Numbered from the stretch's first letter, positions 21,157 to 33,200 are shown. The stretch: 64,000 nucleotides of DNA from Ectobius pallidus (GCA_964059195.1 CAXKWD010000001.1:157778532-157842531), one strand, 5' to 3'. The notes: a model not told the origin generated them from the sequence alone. Numbers and translations are program-made.

Positions 21157-22714
21157 TCTACGGTTATTTATAAAACAAGGAGGCCACGGCTAGTCAAATT
21201 TGTTTTGGAATGTTGCAATTTTTGCTTAAATAACAAAAAGTTTTGGAATCGTGCCATCTGTCATGGCTTCCAATAATTAAACCTATCACGTAGAAATATT
21301 TTATGTCGTATTACTGACTGAAGTATAGTTCTTTCCGAAGCATGTAAACCTCGTCTCATTCCGCCGCCCGGGCTGATTTTGCGGAATCGTTTCACAATGA
21401 GTCCCTCCCTAACGAGAGACTCTTATCGTTCGCATATCCCACAGCCAGTGTATTCTGAGAGTACGCTTTCTTCTGGTGTGGCAAAGATGACCATTTTTGT
21501 ACCTAGGTCGTAAAAGACTAACACGGCGGGTGCAAATATTCAACACGATACAAGACAGTAGACTGTGCAGTCTGCAGAAAAGCAAGATAATTTGACAGTG
21601 CCACTCCTAGGCATTTAATGAAGGTCGCCCCTTGTTCACTAATCCCTACAGTTAAGTAGGAGGGGGAAATATTATCTGGGTAGCTCCAAGAACTGAAGCT
21701 TTCATGTTTTGGAAAGAACCATACTTTGCTTTCTCTTAATTTCTGACTGATCCGCATTAAACATGGCTATTAATAATCTCATACGTAGTCATTTTGTTTT
21801 GTCTCTCCAAACCGTGTTGATAAAAATACCTTTAAAATGTGATTTTTATTACAGTAAGCCCGGCACCCATCCGATGGATTGTTAAGCTGATTTTGAAAAC
21901 AACTATATATATTAACATCGATAAGCGCAAAAATTAAGTGACAAGAGCTCGGTTGGGCTCGATCCCCCGCACAGTGTCATTTAAAACAATAAATAAATAA
22001 ATAAACAAATAATTAAATAAATAAATGTCTTCAAAACTGAAGAAACGCAAAATAAATAAAAAATCTGGTATGTTATACATTTTAACCAATTAATAAATTT
22101 GTACATTGTATATCATCACCTCTATATTTTGAAGAATGTTTAATATAAGGTAATTATTGTTTTTATTTAGTTTCATATGCTAGAAAAACCATTACACTGT
22201 ATTCCTATGGGAATAAAAACACAAACATATAAACATTCTGCAATAATCTTTATTTTTTATATCTTTAAAAATTCAAATCAATTTCATTTTGCGAGGAAAA
22301 ATTCGTCAATCTTTTCTCTGCTTAAAAAAAAAAAGAGTTAGTAATATTCTAACATCCGTACGGAAAATCTTAATATCCAATAAACGATTCACTGTTGACA
22401 AAATATCGATAGTATCAAGAGTACATCCTTGGGTCAATAAAATGTGAGGAATATCCCATTCGGTTCTTTCGTTTTGTTTAGACCCCTGGTGTTTGTGTTA
22501 AGTGTGTGTGGCAGCGTGCTGTGTAGACAAATATTTGGGGAAGGGGACAGGCCACACGTGTAATTCTGTGTCTATTTGCCGATACCAGGCAGCGCCCCGA
22601 GCGTCAGAGGCGTCTCTGCATCAAAACATGGCAAGCTGCATCCCATCTTTATCGAGTGTGGACTGGAAAGAACTGATGGAGTGCGAATTCAATCTGCTTT
22701 CACACGTGTGATAT
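21157..22714. other. Unassigned sequence
   Basis: Short AAATAAAT-type microsatellite at 21990-22027. Open frames are short and unrecognised. Confidence 0.4.
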
Positions 22715-22860
22715 GTAGACCTGGGATTTTAGGCTCTAAAAAAATTAGTTTTAGGCACCTAAAATAGGCTTTTAAAACAAGTAAATAGGCTTTTTAAAGA
22801 GAAAATAGGCACTTAAAATATGCTTTAAAATGTTTAAATAGATAGAAAATAAACTTTATA
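22715..22860. repeat. Orphan terminus-like sequence with TAGGC repeats
   Basis: After GACCTGGGATTTTAGGCTCT the words TTTAGGCAC and AAATAGGC repeat about six times within 130 bp. This resembles the subterminal repeat style of MITE A and MITE B, but no matching inverted end was found. Confidence 0.4.
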
Positions 22861-23939
22861 ATTTTACAATATACACTTAAACTATAACATGGTCTTTTTT
22901 TACTGCAAGAAACGTGGTATACCTATTCTTAACAAAATTAACTGCAAAAGATAGCCTTGAGATAGCCAAGAACTCTGGATGAGTTAAAACAGAGAATTCG
23001 TGATGAAATTCACAGTATCCCAACTGCGATGTTGCAGCGGTCAATGAGGAATCTCAACAGCAGGTTTCAAGAATGCATTCTTACAGGACGTAATTTTTAA
23101 AAAATGACAAATTCCATGAATGTTTCTTAAATGGCAAGTTTTAAAGTTTCAATTGCTATGAATAAAATGTTTTCTTCCACCACTCTTGGTTTTATTATTG
23201 AATGTTAAAAAGTTCCTGTTTTTTGTGTCACCTTGTATATACCGTATATAGACTATAATAGTATTTATATGTGTAAAGCATATATCATATCATATAATTG
23301 TATACTACTAGCAATTCTTGCTAGCTAAAATTTATGTAGATTCATAACACTGGTATGATTATTTATTTTTAACGTTTGTCGATTGTGGAATGTAGTTCAT
23401 TTACCCAGGCACAAAGCTGTAACACGAATGATATTGCATTTTGTTGGCATAAAGTATTTTACTTAAATTACACCTACAAACTTGTGTAAACGTTATATTC
23501 ATAACAGCTATAACAGGAATATTATTTCTCTATATAAACTTGTTTTTGGACTGAAATTAGAACATATCAGCGCAATGCATAGAACAGACCACACAGTTAA
23601 TTTAGCTAAGCTTCTTCTTGATCTCAATCCATATATACTCGTGTACACTGATAAAATACATTCTTAAAACACTTGAAGATTTCAGAAAATGCACTGGCAA
23701 AAATATTAATGATGTAAGTGCTGGCTTACGATTTACTGACATGGTTGTTTTAGGTTTAAAGCTGCCGTATAGGTTATGAATTAATTAATTGAATCTGAAA
23801 ACAATATTTCAAGAATTACATTAGGCCTATTATTTGGACATTAGTAAGGAGAGTTTAAACTGAAAATTACTCACTTTAAAATATTAATCCTTTATCGCAA
23901 GCCGTACATTTCAAAAAATGCACAATATTATATCAATAG
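22861..23939. other. Unassigned A+T-rich sequence
   Basis: No supported feature. Confidence 0.4.
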
Positions 23940-23942
23940 CAG

Positions 23943-24570
23943 TAGTCCAGTCAATGAAAAGTTGTAGAGGGAAATGGAAGGAACACAATTTTTGACTTTG
24001 GGACTTTGTTTGGACTAGTTAAGAGGTAAACATACTAAAAGTCCTCACTCCTAGGAGGTGAGCGGGGGGCAGGGGGGCCCTCAGAAGATCCCTTTTTTCA
24101 GTTTTTCGCTTATATCTCGGGAACTATGGGTCCTAGCGATAATATTGCTCTATACAAAATTAAAGCTGACAGAATGGTCCACAAGATTTATTCTATTAAT
24201 TTTTTCGCTATCTCTCCGAGTTTCCGAGATATCCGCGCTCAAAGTTAGCTAATTTTGAAAAAAAATAAAATTGCCTCGCGTTTCATACCATATATCATTA
24301 GCTAACTCTTCGGCCCTTCGTCCTACAAAAAAGTCATAAGGAAGAATGTTGTAGAGAATTAAATGTCCTTTAAGAATATATGATACTTTGCGCTTTATCT
24401 TCAACCGTTCAAACCTTAAAGCAATTTTAACTTTATGTATAAATTCCAGGATTTTGTAGAAAATTCTTAACTTGTATATTTTTCGTTGTTCCACTGCTCA
24501 AACTCTATATATAATCCAATATACACGTATGATATATAGTTATATGTATACATAGTATATACTATATATG
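23943..24570 (+). repeat. Left long terminal inverted repeat
   Basis: Matches 26560-27194 inverted, including ATACTAAAAGTCCTCACTCC, CTAGGAGGTGAGCGGGG, GCTAACTCTTCGGCCCTTCG and TTCCACTGCTCAAACTC. Identity by eye is high, with scattered substitutions and small indels. Confidence 0.85.
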
Positions 24571-25056
24571 TGGCACATAAAGAAATTATATGTATATATA
24601 AGTATTTATACTATATTTTCAAAATTAATATTGTTTGGTGTAGTTTAATACTATTTTCCACACCCCGAATCTAATGGAACCACTTTGAGAGCTCCACCTC
24701 CTACCCCTACTTAAATACAATTACTATATATATATATATGATCGAAATCTCTGATAGTACTCAATGTTGATAATTTATCGAGGATCGCTGAATCTTTATT
24801 GTTATTTTGGAGCCATAATAACCCCCCTTCATAGGCAATAATACTTGTATTCAATGTATATAATATATAATACACAGTTAACATAATATATATTAACTGT
24901 ACATTCGCTCCGCAAAGGCATTGGGGTAGGGTAATTCCAGAGTCAAGAACAATTTGTACATAACTTTTTTATTAACACATTAACTCGTAAATGTTTCTTT
25001 GAAATTGTGTTACGTTTAATTTAATAATATATTTACACCTTATAGTAAAATAATTA

Positions 25057-26322
25057 TTATATATTCCTGACTCTCTTGGAGCGGGATGGTCCTGGCTGGT
25101 CATGGGAACTTGGTTCTGGGGTGGGTTCTGCGTCGGTTTCTTCTTTATCCGTAGAGAAAGATACATCCGTAGATACATCTTCTTGGATAACCGGCAGAGG
25201 ATCAATGTCGAGTTCTTCATCCTCATTGTCCAAGAGGGGCCCCCCATTAAGACAGTTCCCCTGGCAGTTTTGGCACATAGGGGAACACTTGAGAGATGCT
25301 TTTCTGCATCCGCATTTGGTGGTGGCAAAATCCTTTGTGCACCGACAAAAAATAGATTTTAATATTTCATCCGGTGCAGCCTGCTGCTCACTGTGCACCG
25401 GGGATAGAAATTTGTTGGTGGTTAACTCCCACCCATACATCTGAGAGGCAGCTCATGACCAAACCACATCTGGACTTGGTGATATGTCCTCAGAGAATGT
25501 TGTTTCGCTGCCCCCTCAGTTGGTGGGAGGCATGAGATGTCTGGTTTGATATTGGCTACCGATTTTACGAAGGATTGGTAACGGTAAGCGTTTACAGATT
25601 TCTCTTTAGGTGGGGCCCCGTACCACCTCAAAATACACTTTTTCCCAGCTTCCTCTATATCATCCTTTGTTGAGGAAGGGTCTGAGAAAACTGCAGCTGC
25701 TCCCTGGACATCTGGAGACTTCAAATACAGTTTGAGAAATCCCAGCTTACTCTTTCAGAAGGCTGCTGAGGTGATATCGCACCCAGTGAAGGCATGTAGA
25801 AATAGTATGTCTCGCAGCCCCTGGGTAGAAAACAGTGTAGGTTTTATGTTTCCATGTCCAGGCTTGACGAAATTTATGTCCTGGTCACCAGGTGTTTTGG
25901 CCATCAACAGGACTGTTAGGTCGACATCCTCACCAACAACAGCTACAGCGGTGGTATGTGACAACTCCACAGCCATGTCTACACTGAGGACATCCACATC
26001 ATTCTGTGCTTGAAGGGTTCTGACTCCATGTGCCTGTAGTGTGACCTCCAGCATCTTAATCAGCCGACTTTTATTGTGAGCATTTGACAGGAAGTCTTCC
26101 TGCTTCACAGTTATGACTGTCTCCTGATTGAAGTGTATTTCGGCTGACTTGCTGAGACGGTACCGCCTTTGCTGCTCAGCGACCTTTGTACTTGAGGATG
26201 AGCTTGTGTACCCATCAAACACTACAGTGATACTCCTTCCACGATAGTGACTGTTCACAAAATTGACATACCCATCACAAATGGCAGATATCGTGGAACC
26301 TCTTTGCCAAATAACCGTAGTA
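25057..26322 (-). pseudogene. XPG/PIN-like nuclease plus cysteine-rich protein of the long-TIR element
   Basis: Minus-strand coding starts abruptly near 26322 (SDTTVIWQRGSTISAICDGY, then VNFVNSHYRGRSITVVFDGY). The middle holds an acidic pattern typical of XPG/FEN-like or PIN-like nucleases: QNDVDVLSVDMAVELS then AVAVVGEDVDLTVLL, followed by LFLHAFTGCDITSAAF. One in-frame TGA at 25755-25757 interrupts it, after which the same frame continues (KSKLGFLKLYLKSPDVQG). A frameshift lies near 25425-25445, before GWELTTNKFLSPVH. The C-terminus has a cysteine cluster, SIFCRCTKDFATTKCGCRKA then CSPMCQNCQGNC, reminiscent of CRC/tesmin-type motifs, and a basic tail RSKRVRNI. Proteins with this layout are common uncharacterised transposon proteins of insects and cnidarians. 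The N-terminus is lost at a junction with terminal-repeat sequence. Confidence 0.75.
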
Positions 26323-26335
26323 TCTGAGACATAAA

Positions 26336-26487
26336 ATAAAAACCGAAAAAAGGTACCTTCTACGGACCCCCTGCCCCCCCGCTCACCACCTAGGAGGGAG
26401 GGTTTTTAGCATGTTTAACTTCTAATTAGTCCAAACAAAGTCTCAAAGTAAAAATTTGTGTTCCATTTCCCTCCATTCATTCGCTGA
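26336..26487 (-). repeat. Third, internal copy of the terminal repeat end
   Basis: GGACCCCCTGCCCCCCCGCT, TTAGCATGTTTAACTTCTAA, CCAAACAAAGTCTCAAAGT and TTCGCTGAGTGGACTATG repeat, in the same orientation and with about 15-20% divergence, the outer part of the right arm (27040-27194). It directly abuts the truncated 5' end of the nuclease gene. Confidence 0.75.
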
Positions 26488-26559
26488 GTGGACTATGCAT
26501 AGGCATATATGTTATTTTAAAATTTATTATAAAATACATATATGCATATTAATTCCTTT

Positions 26560-27194
26560 ATGTACAACTTATATATAGTGCATACTATTTATGCATATAA
26601 ATATGTATATATTGGCTTTTATATGGAGTTAGAGCAGTGGAATAAAGGAAAATACGAACGTTAAGTTTTTCTGCAAAATCCCGGAATTTACACATAAAGT
26701 TAAAATTGCTTTAACGTATGAACGGTTAAAGATAAAACGCAAAATATCATATATTCTTGAAGGACATTTAATTCTCTACAACTTTCTTTCTTATGACTTT
26801 TTCGTTGGACGAAGGGCCGAAGAGTTAGCTAATGAAATATGGCAAAAAACACGAGGCAATTTTTTTTTTCAAAATTAGCTAACTTTGAGCGCGGATATCT
26901 CGGAAACTAGAAGAGATAACGAAAAAATTAACAGAATCAATCTTATGGGCCATTTTGTCAGCTTTAATTTTATATAGAGCAATATTATCGCTAGGACCCA
27001 TAGTTTCCGAGATATAAGCGAAAAACCGAAAAAGGGGATCTTCTAAGGGCCCCCCTGCCCCCCGCTCACCTCCTAGGAGTGAGGACTTTTAGTATGTTTA
27101 CCTCCTAACTAGTCTAAACAAAGTCCCATAGTCAAAAATTGTGTTCCTTCCATTTCCCTCTACACCTCTTTTTGAGCATTCATTGACTGGACTA
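26560..27194 (-). repeat. Right long terminal inverted repeat
   Basis: Inverse of 23943-24570. Outer end TTCATTGACTGGACTA. Note AAGAGGTGTAGAGGG here against AAGTTGTAGAGGG in the left arm. Confidence 0.85.
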
Positions 27195-27350
27195 CAGCTG
27201 CATTTAATTATTCAACGGCTAGATGTCTTTTAAATCTTTTATTTATATTTATTTAGACTGACATCGTTATAAATAAATTAATCAATCAAGGTGGGCTAGC
27301 AATAATATCAAAGCGATCGACAATTTGATGTTGAGGATAGAATGGGCCAT

Positions 27351-27677
27351 TAAATATTAGCCTAAAACTAAACTCCTTGGCGCTACATCCCTGGAGGGAC
27401 TTGGCCTACCACCCGACCGCTGCATCATCTCCCGTAGGCAGATGGCAGGATTGGGGGCATGTGGTCAGCATGCCGACACCCACGGCCGTTAATGGTGGTT
27501 TTCTGGACCGGAGCCGCTACTTCTCTATCAAGTAGCTCCTCAATTTGGAATCACGAGGCTGAGTGCACCCCTGCCAGACCTCCCTACCTCAGAAAAATCC
27601 GGGAATCGAACCCGGGCTGACGGATCTGTAGTCAGCGACGCTAACCACAAGACCACGCCGGCGGACTAAATATTAGC
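27351..27677 (-). mobile_element. tRNA-derived SINE, family S4, full copy
   Basis: TAAATATTAGC flanks the insert (27351-27361 and 27667-27677). On the minus strand the head reads TCCGCCGGCGTGGTCTTGTG, GTTAGCGTCGCTGACTACAG and GGGTTCGATTCCCGG, so A and B boxes are well preserved. The body runs through the AGGTAGGGAGGTCTGG block and GTGGGTGTCGGCATGCTGAC to CCTCCAGGGATGTAGCGCCA. Nearly identical to the copy at 62474-62791. Confidence 0.92.
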
Positions 27678-27846
27678 TTATGTCCATTATAATAAGTAAG
27701 GTATTAATTAAAGTTTATGTGCTGTCGAGTAGACAAATTATGGAACAATGCCGTCCCTGAAGGAAATTTCTTGGTCAAGCTCTGTTCTTTAGTCCTTAAG
27801 AACTTAGGAATAATTCCACGGTCACTTATTAGAAATGGTCCAGCAA

Positions 27847-28056
27847 TTAAATATATTGAATCTCAAAATATTCTTCCGTAGTCTGATAGATGTTGGTTTT
27901 CTCTTTGTGGACTTCCAGATCCTGATGACAGCTCTGTTCAAAGCTAATGGTAGGGTCAACAATTATCCCACGTCCATCTGTCATAAATGCTAGAATACCA
28001 ACCCACCATGTTAATCCATTGGTGGCTACACAAGGAACATCTTCTACAGTCCATCC
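27847..28056 (-). pseudogene. Fragment of an R2-type LINE restriction-like endonuclease domain
   Basis: The minus-strand frame reads ILAFMTDGRGIIVDPTISFE then QSCHQDLEVHKEKTNIYQTT and EEYFEIQY. The DPT-x-x-FE core followed by V-x-x-EK-x-x-IY and a final YF-x-x-(K/Q)Y is the pattern I know from the restriction-like endonuclease domain of R2/NeSL-type non-LTR retrotransposons and related domesticated proteins. The preceding RPD catalytic motif is not preserved (TWWVGILAF here). Upstream there is no RT core within reach. A decayed fragment of about 65 residues. Assignment rests on motif memory only. Confidence 0.5.
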
Positions 28057-28176
28057 CGTTTTCTTCTGTACCAGTGTTGACTTTTTTGTCAAGTTATACA
28101 GAACGAAACTTAACAACTTAAAACACCCTGAACGGAATGTATTTCTTTTCTGAATGAAAATGCACAGAATTTGCAT

Positions 28177-29476
28177 TGATAAATGAATATTTACTTTTTA
28201 AGACATCTCTTTCATAAGAAAACTGTTTTTCATAGGTAATCCCACTAGAGTTGGATTTATTAAAACTATTCCATGAATAAAAATGTAACGGATTATAAAA
28301 ATAATAATTACTTTCGTGCTTTGTAGTATGAAAACAAAACTAACAGCCGCGAGATCACGGCATACTATGAATTTTTACCCGATAAAACGGTATCCTCGCG
28401 ATTCCTACAAGAATATTGTAAGATAAAGGGCCGTGATTGGTCTATATCGGAGGAATTGCCAAACGTTATTGGTCAATATCAAACACGCGGCGTATGAGTG
28501 GAATAGTCATTATAAATGTTACTGAAACCTAGCATTTTATAGTACGAATTCAACTTTTGACTCAACAGCCCTATATATTTTAAAAAATCCACCCATTCAA
28601 GTGTTCAGTTTACTTTCTCAAGAAACAAGTAGGCCTAGAAGTAAAACAAAAGGGATGGAAAATAAGGCTTTTGCTCACAAAGGAAATAAAATCCATGGCG
28701 TTCTTTGAGACGAACATGATTGACTTGGCGGATAATATTTTAACGTAATTTTGAAATCTAAAGATATTCTCGTAGCTTTACGGTAACAATGTAAGGCTCT
28801 TTTGATTTTACGTCATGCCTTCTGAATGTTCTGAAAGACGATGGTACAGTATCAAGAACCGTGATATTAATTCTCAGAGAGAAGTAAAAATCTCTGCCCT
28901 AATGAAGTTCCTCAGCTTAGTGCCAGGCGCAGCACAATGAATCTTAATGCTAATCTTTTCTTTTAAGGAGCCGACACTTGGTACTAAGCTGCAGCTTGCC
29001 TCTTGATTGCATATCCGTCAGATTCTATCTCATTCGACTCGTTTTATCCTTCCTCCTGAAAGAAAAGACTTTTGGTATATTTCTTGCTTACATACTTATA
29101 TTCCTAGTCCTTTAATTTGACTTCTTCCGTAATTCTTTCTTCGTTATATCGGCAATTTCTTCCTTTGTATTTTCTCTCATTCTAAGCCTAGAGGTGAGGT
29201 TGTTTTAAATGGGAAACGGGTTCATAATGCGGATTTTCGACGCATCCGTAATTGTATTTTGTAACCTCTTACGTCATAAAAAGGCTTCTATGCTAGCCAA
29301 ACAATTCGCAACAAGATCGTTTTGTTCTAATTTTTTTCATAAACAGAAATTTTGTGAATATATTCTATTAGAAAAATGTTTAACATAAGTTATATTCCCT
29401 GCATCAAATTATTTATAAATTGTCGTTATACATCACAGGTTATGAATTAGAGCAACTAGCTATCAATATGTAAATA
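28177..29476. other. Unassigned sequence
   Basis: No supported feature in this stretch. Confidence 0.4.
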
Positions 29477-29813
29477 TAGTTTTTATGCATCGGGGTACGC
29501 CGTAGCGTAGTGGTCGAGGCGCTGCGCTACAGACCGGAAGGTCGCGGGTTCGATTCCCGATGAGGTCGTTGGAGTTTTCAATTGGCCTAATCCTTCTGGT
29601 GGCACTATGGCCCTGGGGTCGACTCAGCCTCTAACAGAAATGAGTACCAGGAGCAATCCTGGGGGTAAAGGCGGCCGGTGCGTAAGGCTGACAACCTTAC
29701 CACCTTCAAGTGCCGAATGTCCAAAATCTAGGAGCCTCAACCTCCTGGAACCCTCTGGGCCTCCATGGCCTGTATAGGGATCACTTTACCTTTACTTTTA
29801 GTTTTTATGCATC
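29477..29813 (+). mobile_element. tRNA-derived SINE, family S1, full copy
   Basis: A perfect 15-bp target duplication TAGTTTTTATGCATC lies at 29477-29491 and 29799-29813. The head CGCCGTAGCGTAGTGGTCGA, with GCGCTGCGCTACAGACCGGA and GTCGCGGGTTCGATTCCCGA, folds as a tRNA-like unit with intact A and B boxes. The tail ends in CTTTACCTTTACTTT. The partial copy at 5750-5945 is inverted and older. Confidence 0.95.
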
Positions 29814-31372
29814 AGTATCCTAAAACGCAAAATATTTTAGTGATGATAATATAGCCTAATATATTTGATCACTTCTTTTAATAAAAGTCTGCTTTTATAC
29901 CAGTTAGTAATTATATTTGAAAAAGTTATTCAGTTATCATAGAGAAAGGGGAGGAAGATTGAGAGGATAAGGGAGGGAGGAACACCGAGGCTTTTCGAAA
30001 ACAAGGTTTTTTGTACTGGGCGCTTATTTTGTTAATTTCTTTTAAATAAACATTGTTTTATTGATAGTTATAACAGGTTTTGGAAAGTCAATTTTATTTG
30101 GAGGCGATAGGCTATCTTTTTATTGATTGATTTACATATAGTACATTATTTGAGAAACATCGAATGAGCAAGATCTTTGGATTTGAGCACAGCGCAGAAA
30201 TAATTAACACAAAAATGTAACTATATATTAAGATTTATAACTTAAAAATTGAAGATACTTATTTTGTCAAGGCATCAGTAATACTGTATAGCTGCAGCGG
30301 ACTGCGAGAGGCTGCATGCATGAGAGCGCAGTCAGTCCCTCTGGCATTTTCTGTGTTTACACTTTCTTCATAACGATATTAAACGAAAACGAATTCTTTG
30401 AAAGGATCCATTTCTTTCCGATAGACTCCTTTACCGAATTTGTCTATATCCATGGATAATATAGCGAAAGAAAGTTTTTCGCCGACTCTATGGCCTTCTT
30501 TTCCTAATAATTATGGTAGTCCCTGCATATCAACACTAAAGAAAAATGAAACTTGTAGTAAAAATAGAAATGACTTGTTAATGAATTTACTTTTACATCC
30601 TGTAAACATGTTAGAGCCATTATGTACAATTTTGACTGTGCGGCCAGAGAAATTTAGTTAATCTCATACTCCGCTTTAAAAACGCTCATCATTTTATTAT
30701 CCAATTGATCCACAACCATTTCTGAAAATCACCCATTTTTAAAACAAAATCACATAATTATTCAAGGGGTATGTGTTTGAAACAAATGCTGAAAAAATAA
30801 AATTCACACAACCCTTCACAAAATGACTTCAAAAAATGTAACAATTCGCTACTTCAAAGTAGTCAGAAAGGTATGCATTTCCTTTTAATTTCATTTTTCC
30901 ATACATCGGAAGATTAAGGTTATGAGCAGGGCTCGGCGTAGTCACAAAGTTTATTTATTTATATATTTAATCAAGAATGAGCATTACAGGTGTACACCCA
31001 ATTACAATGTTCATGCCTATACTAGCAATACATCATGTACTTACAATAACACAAATATGAAATAGGTACAATAAAAAGTGTATACAATGGATAGGATAGT
31101 GACCATTGTAAGGTAAGAAGTAAAGAGAATAGAAGAGAGTAAAGAGAATAAGAGAGATAAGAAGAAAGCAAGCATGAAGAATATATCGAAAAATAAGAAT
31201 GAAATAAGAGTAAAACAAATAATATAAATAATGAAAATATGTTAGTTGACAATACCATATACGGTATTACTATTTACACACAGATTCCTATGAATTACCA
31301 TTTTGGACAAGTTTCAACAATTGGTTTGCAGCAGAATTAAATGGTTTAAGATTCATTCCAGATATATCTATA
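29814..31372. other. Unassigned sequence
   Basis: An open frame of 73 codons at 30440-30661 has no recognisable family. 31080-31240 is purine-rich, which creates long opposite-strand open frames. Confidence 0.4.
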
Positions 31373-32746
31373 CTAGCTTAAAAGACCAGGTGTTATTTGT
31401 AATTTGAAATTAACTTATGAAGGACTTTCGATTATCAAACTCTAGGGCCTTGTATAATATGTAGGCCTATATAGAACTTGCGGAAGAATGACTTATAACA
31501 CTCAAACTATTCCCTCAGAAAACGCTAGATATAGCTTTTTATGGCTCACAGAGGATGTCGAATGTTGCATTCCGTTGCTTCTACACACCATGCCTGGGAG
31601 GGGTTGAAATAAGAAGAAACATAAATTCCGATTACATAAGATTGTATTGTCTTTATGGAAAATTTTATTTCTCACTCTCTTGTTACCATGCAACCGTTTC
31701 GGAGCTGAAATAAAAATAAAAAAAATATATATATTCAATATCACTTTCATACATTCCTCCCCCAAAACCTGGGACATAATATACTGCAGGCATAGGACTG
31801 AAAATGTTCAATCCTATTTTGTCTTCTTGTAGAAGTTTAGGGCCTATGATAAACATCCCTATACAAAGCCTACAGCTATGAGTGACGAATCAGTGGATAG
31901 GATTTTTTATCGACTTCTGATATAGCATACTCACTGGCACACACTTAAGCTGTCCCTGCAATACGACCGCTTATTCTACATCAAAATGTGAAGTGAGAAA
32001 ATGATATTTTCCATGTTGAGGGTAGCGAAAGTTATGTGACTGCATCACACTGTGCTTTATTTTCGTGGATTTCATTTTTCATTAATTATTTTCACCAATG
32101 TATTACTTCGATAGCATCAGAATCTGTTAAAGCAAAGAATTATATTGTTCCCAAAGCTCTATGTGAACACTATAAACAGTACACTGTTGTAATGATAACT
32201 GAATTGCATTTCACTTTTCAGTATAATATTTTCAGAAATTACATAAGTTTTCAAGGGAGGGAGTGGTTTGTTTGAATTTTAGTGTTCACCGCGTTACTTC
32301 CAGGGCTTAACTGAGTATGTGTGCAAAATTTCGTGCGAATTGGTCAAGAAATGTAGATTTGTATAGGGAACATACATACCCACATACATACATACACACT
32401 TTCGATTTGGCTTGGTTGCAAGACTCACACTTCTTTTGTTTGTTTTTTGTTTTGTTATGAAAACATGTTTCAGCGGAACTCTGAAACTGTGAATATGTCA
32501 GACTTCTTTTGTCACACTTCAATTTTTTAATCTTTTTTTATGTAAACAATTGACAGTAGAACTCTCTAACTGTGCCTCATTTCACATTTCCGACTTTTCC
32601 GTGAATTTTCCAAAAAAATTCTTTCACACAAACATTGTCCTGACAATTTCGAACACAACAAAAAAGAAATCAGCCAAATCGGTCGAGCCGTTCTCAAGTG
32701 ATGTGGCAACAAACATTTTGGAAATTCATTTTTATTAATATATAGA
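31373..32746 (-). mobile_element. Helitron family 2, copy B (best preserved)
   Basis: On the minus strand it starts TCTATATATTAATAAAAATG (after A) at 32746 and ends CTGGTCTTTTAAGCTAG (before T) at 31373, matching the TC...CTRR and A/T rules. Near the 5' end GAACGGCTCGACCGATTTGG is the usual arthropod Helitron-style block. No Rep/helicase is visible, so it is non-autonomous. The 3' hairpin seen in copy C has decayed here. Confidence 0.8.
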
Positions 32747-32960
32747 TATATGTGTGTGTGTCGTGTAGATTTAATAGTAAGCTGAACCCTCAAGGTTTTC
32801 CTTATAATTGGGGCTGCTATCCCTTGTGAATTTTCTCTCTAAACTAAATTCAGGTCAAATTGCAATAATTGAATAGGCCTACTAACTGAACCATTTTTAA
32901 CTGCAGAATTTAGCTTCAATAAAATACAAAAATAAATTATATTATTTCACATACAACTTG
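32747..32960. other. Flank of Helitron copy B
   Basis: A short TG run, then unassigned sequence. Confidence 0.4.
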
Positions 32961-33200
32961 TACGTCTCAACAGCACTAATATGGTAAATAGCGCCGTGCG
33001 GATTGTGTTTAGATAACACGCAGTACACGGCTGTCGGACAAGAAGCCTATATCGTCATTGCGGGGGAGACTGTGAATGCCTACATCTCAATAGCACTGAA
33101 TATGCTAAATAGCGCCTTGCGGATTGTGTTTAGATAACACGCAGTACACGGCTGTCGGACAAGAAGCCTGTATCGTCATTGCAGGCGACACAGCGAATGG
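32961..33200 (+). repeat. Tandem duplication, 2 x ~120 bp
   Basis: TACRTCTCAAYAGCACT, ATAGCGCCKTGCGGATTGTG, TTTAGATAACACGCAGTACA and CGGCTGTCGGACAAGAAGCC occur at 32961-33080 and again at 33081-33200. Divergence is a few percent, so the duplication is young. Confidence 0.9.

Larger units (their letters stand above)
23943..27194. mobile_element. Academ-like DNA transposon with long terminal inverted repeats
   Basis: The element begins TAGTCCAGTCAATGAA at 23943 and ends TTCATTGACTGGACTA at 27194. CAG flanks both sides (23940-23942 and 27195-27197), a 3-bp target duplication. The inverted arms are about 0.6 kb each (23943-~24570 and ~26560-27194). Between them, on the minus strand, lies a broken gene for an XPG/PIN-like nuclease with a Cys-rich tail (25057-26322). 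No DDE transposase is seen. The 3-bp duplication and an XPG-type nuclease are features I associate with the Academ superfamily, so the assignment is an inference. Confidence 0.75.

Noticed and set aside
21518..21757. Possible LINE RT thumb fragment on the minus strand (GATFIKCLGVALSNYLAF)
   Set aside because: Vaguely like the K-x-LGV-x-LD-x-x-L motif but only one short block fits. Not enough to annotate.
25102..26013. Plus-strand frames opposite the nuclease gene
   Set aside because: Shadows of the minus-strand coding sequence.
26290..26345. Possible 3' splice site (pyrimidine stretch then CAG) before the nuclease coding start
   Set aside because: The same pyrimidine stretch is part of the terminal-repeat copy (compare 24090-24120), so the joint is better explained by recombination.
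28370..28500. Inverted words GAGATCACGG / GGGCCGTGATTGG as a TIR element
   Set aside because: The match is too short and the flanks show no target duplication.
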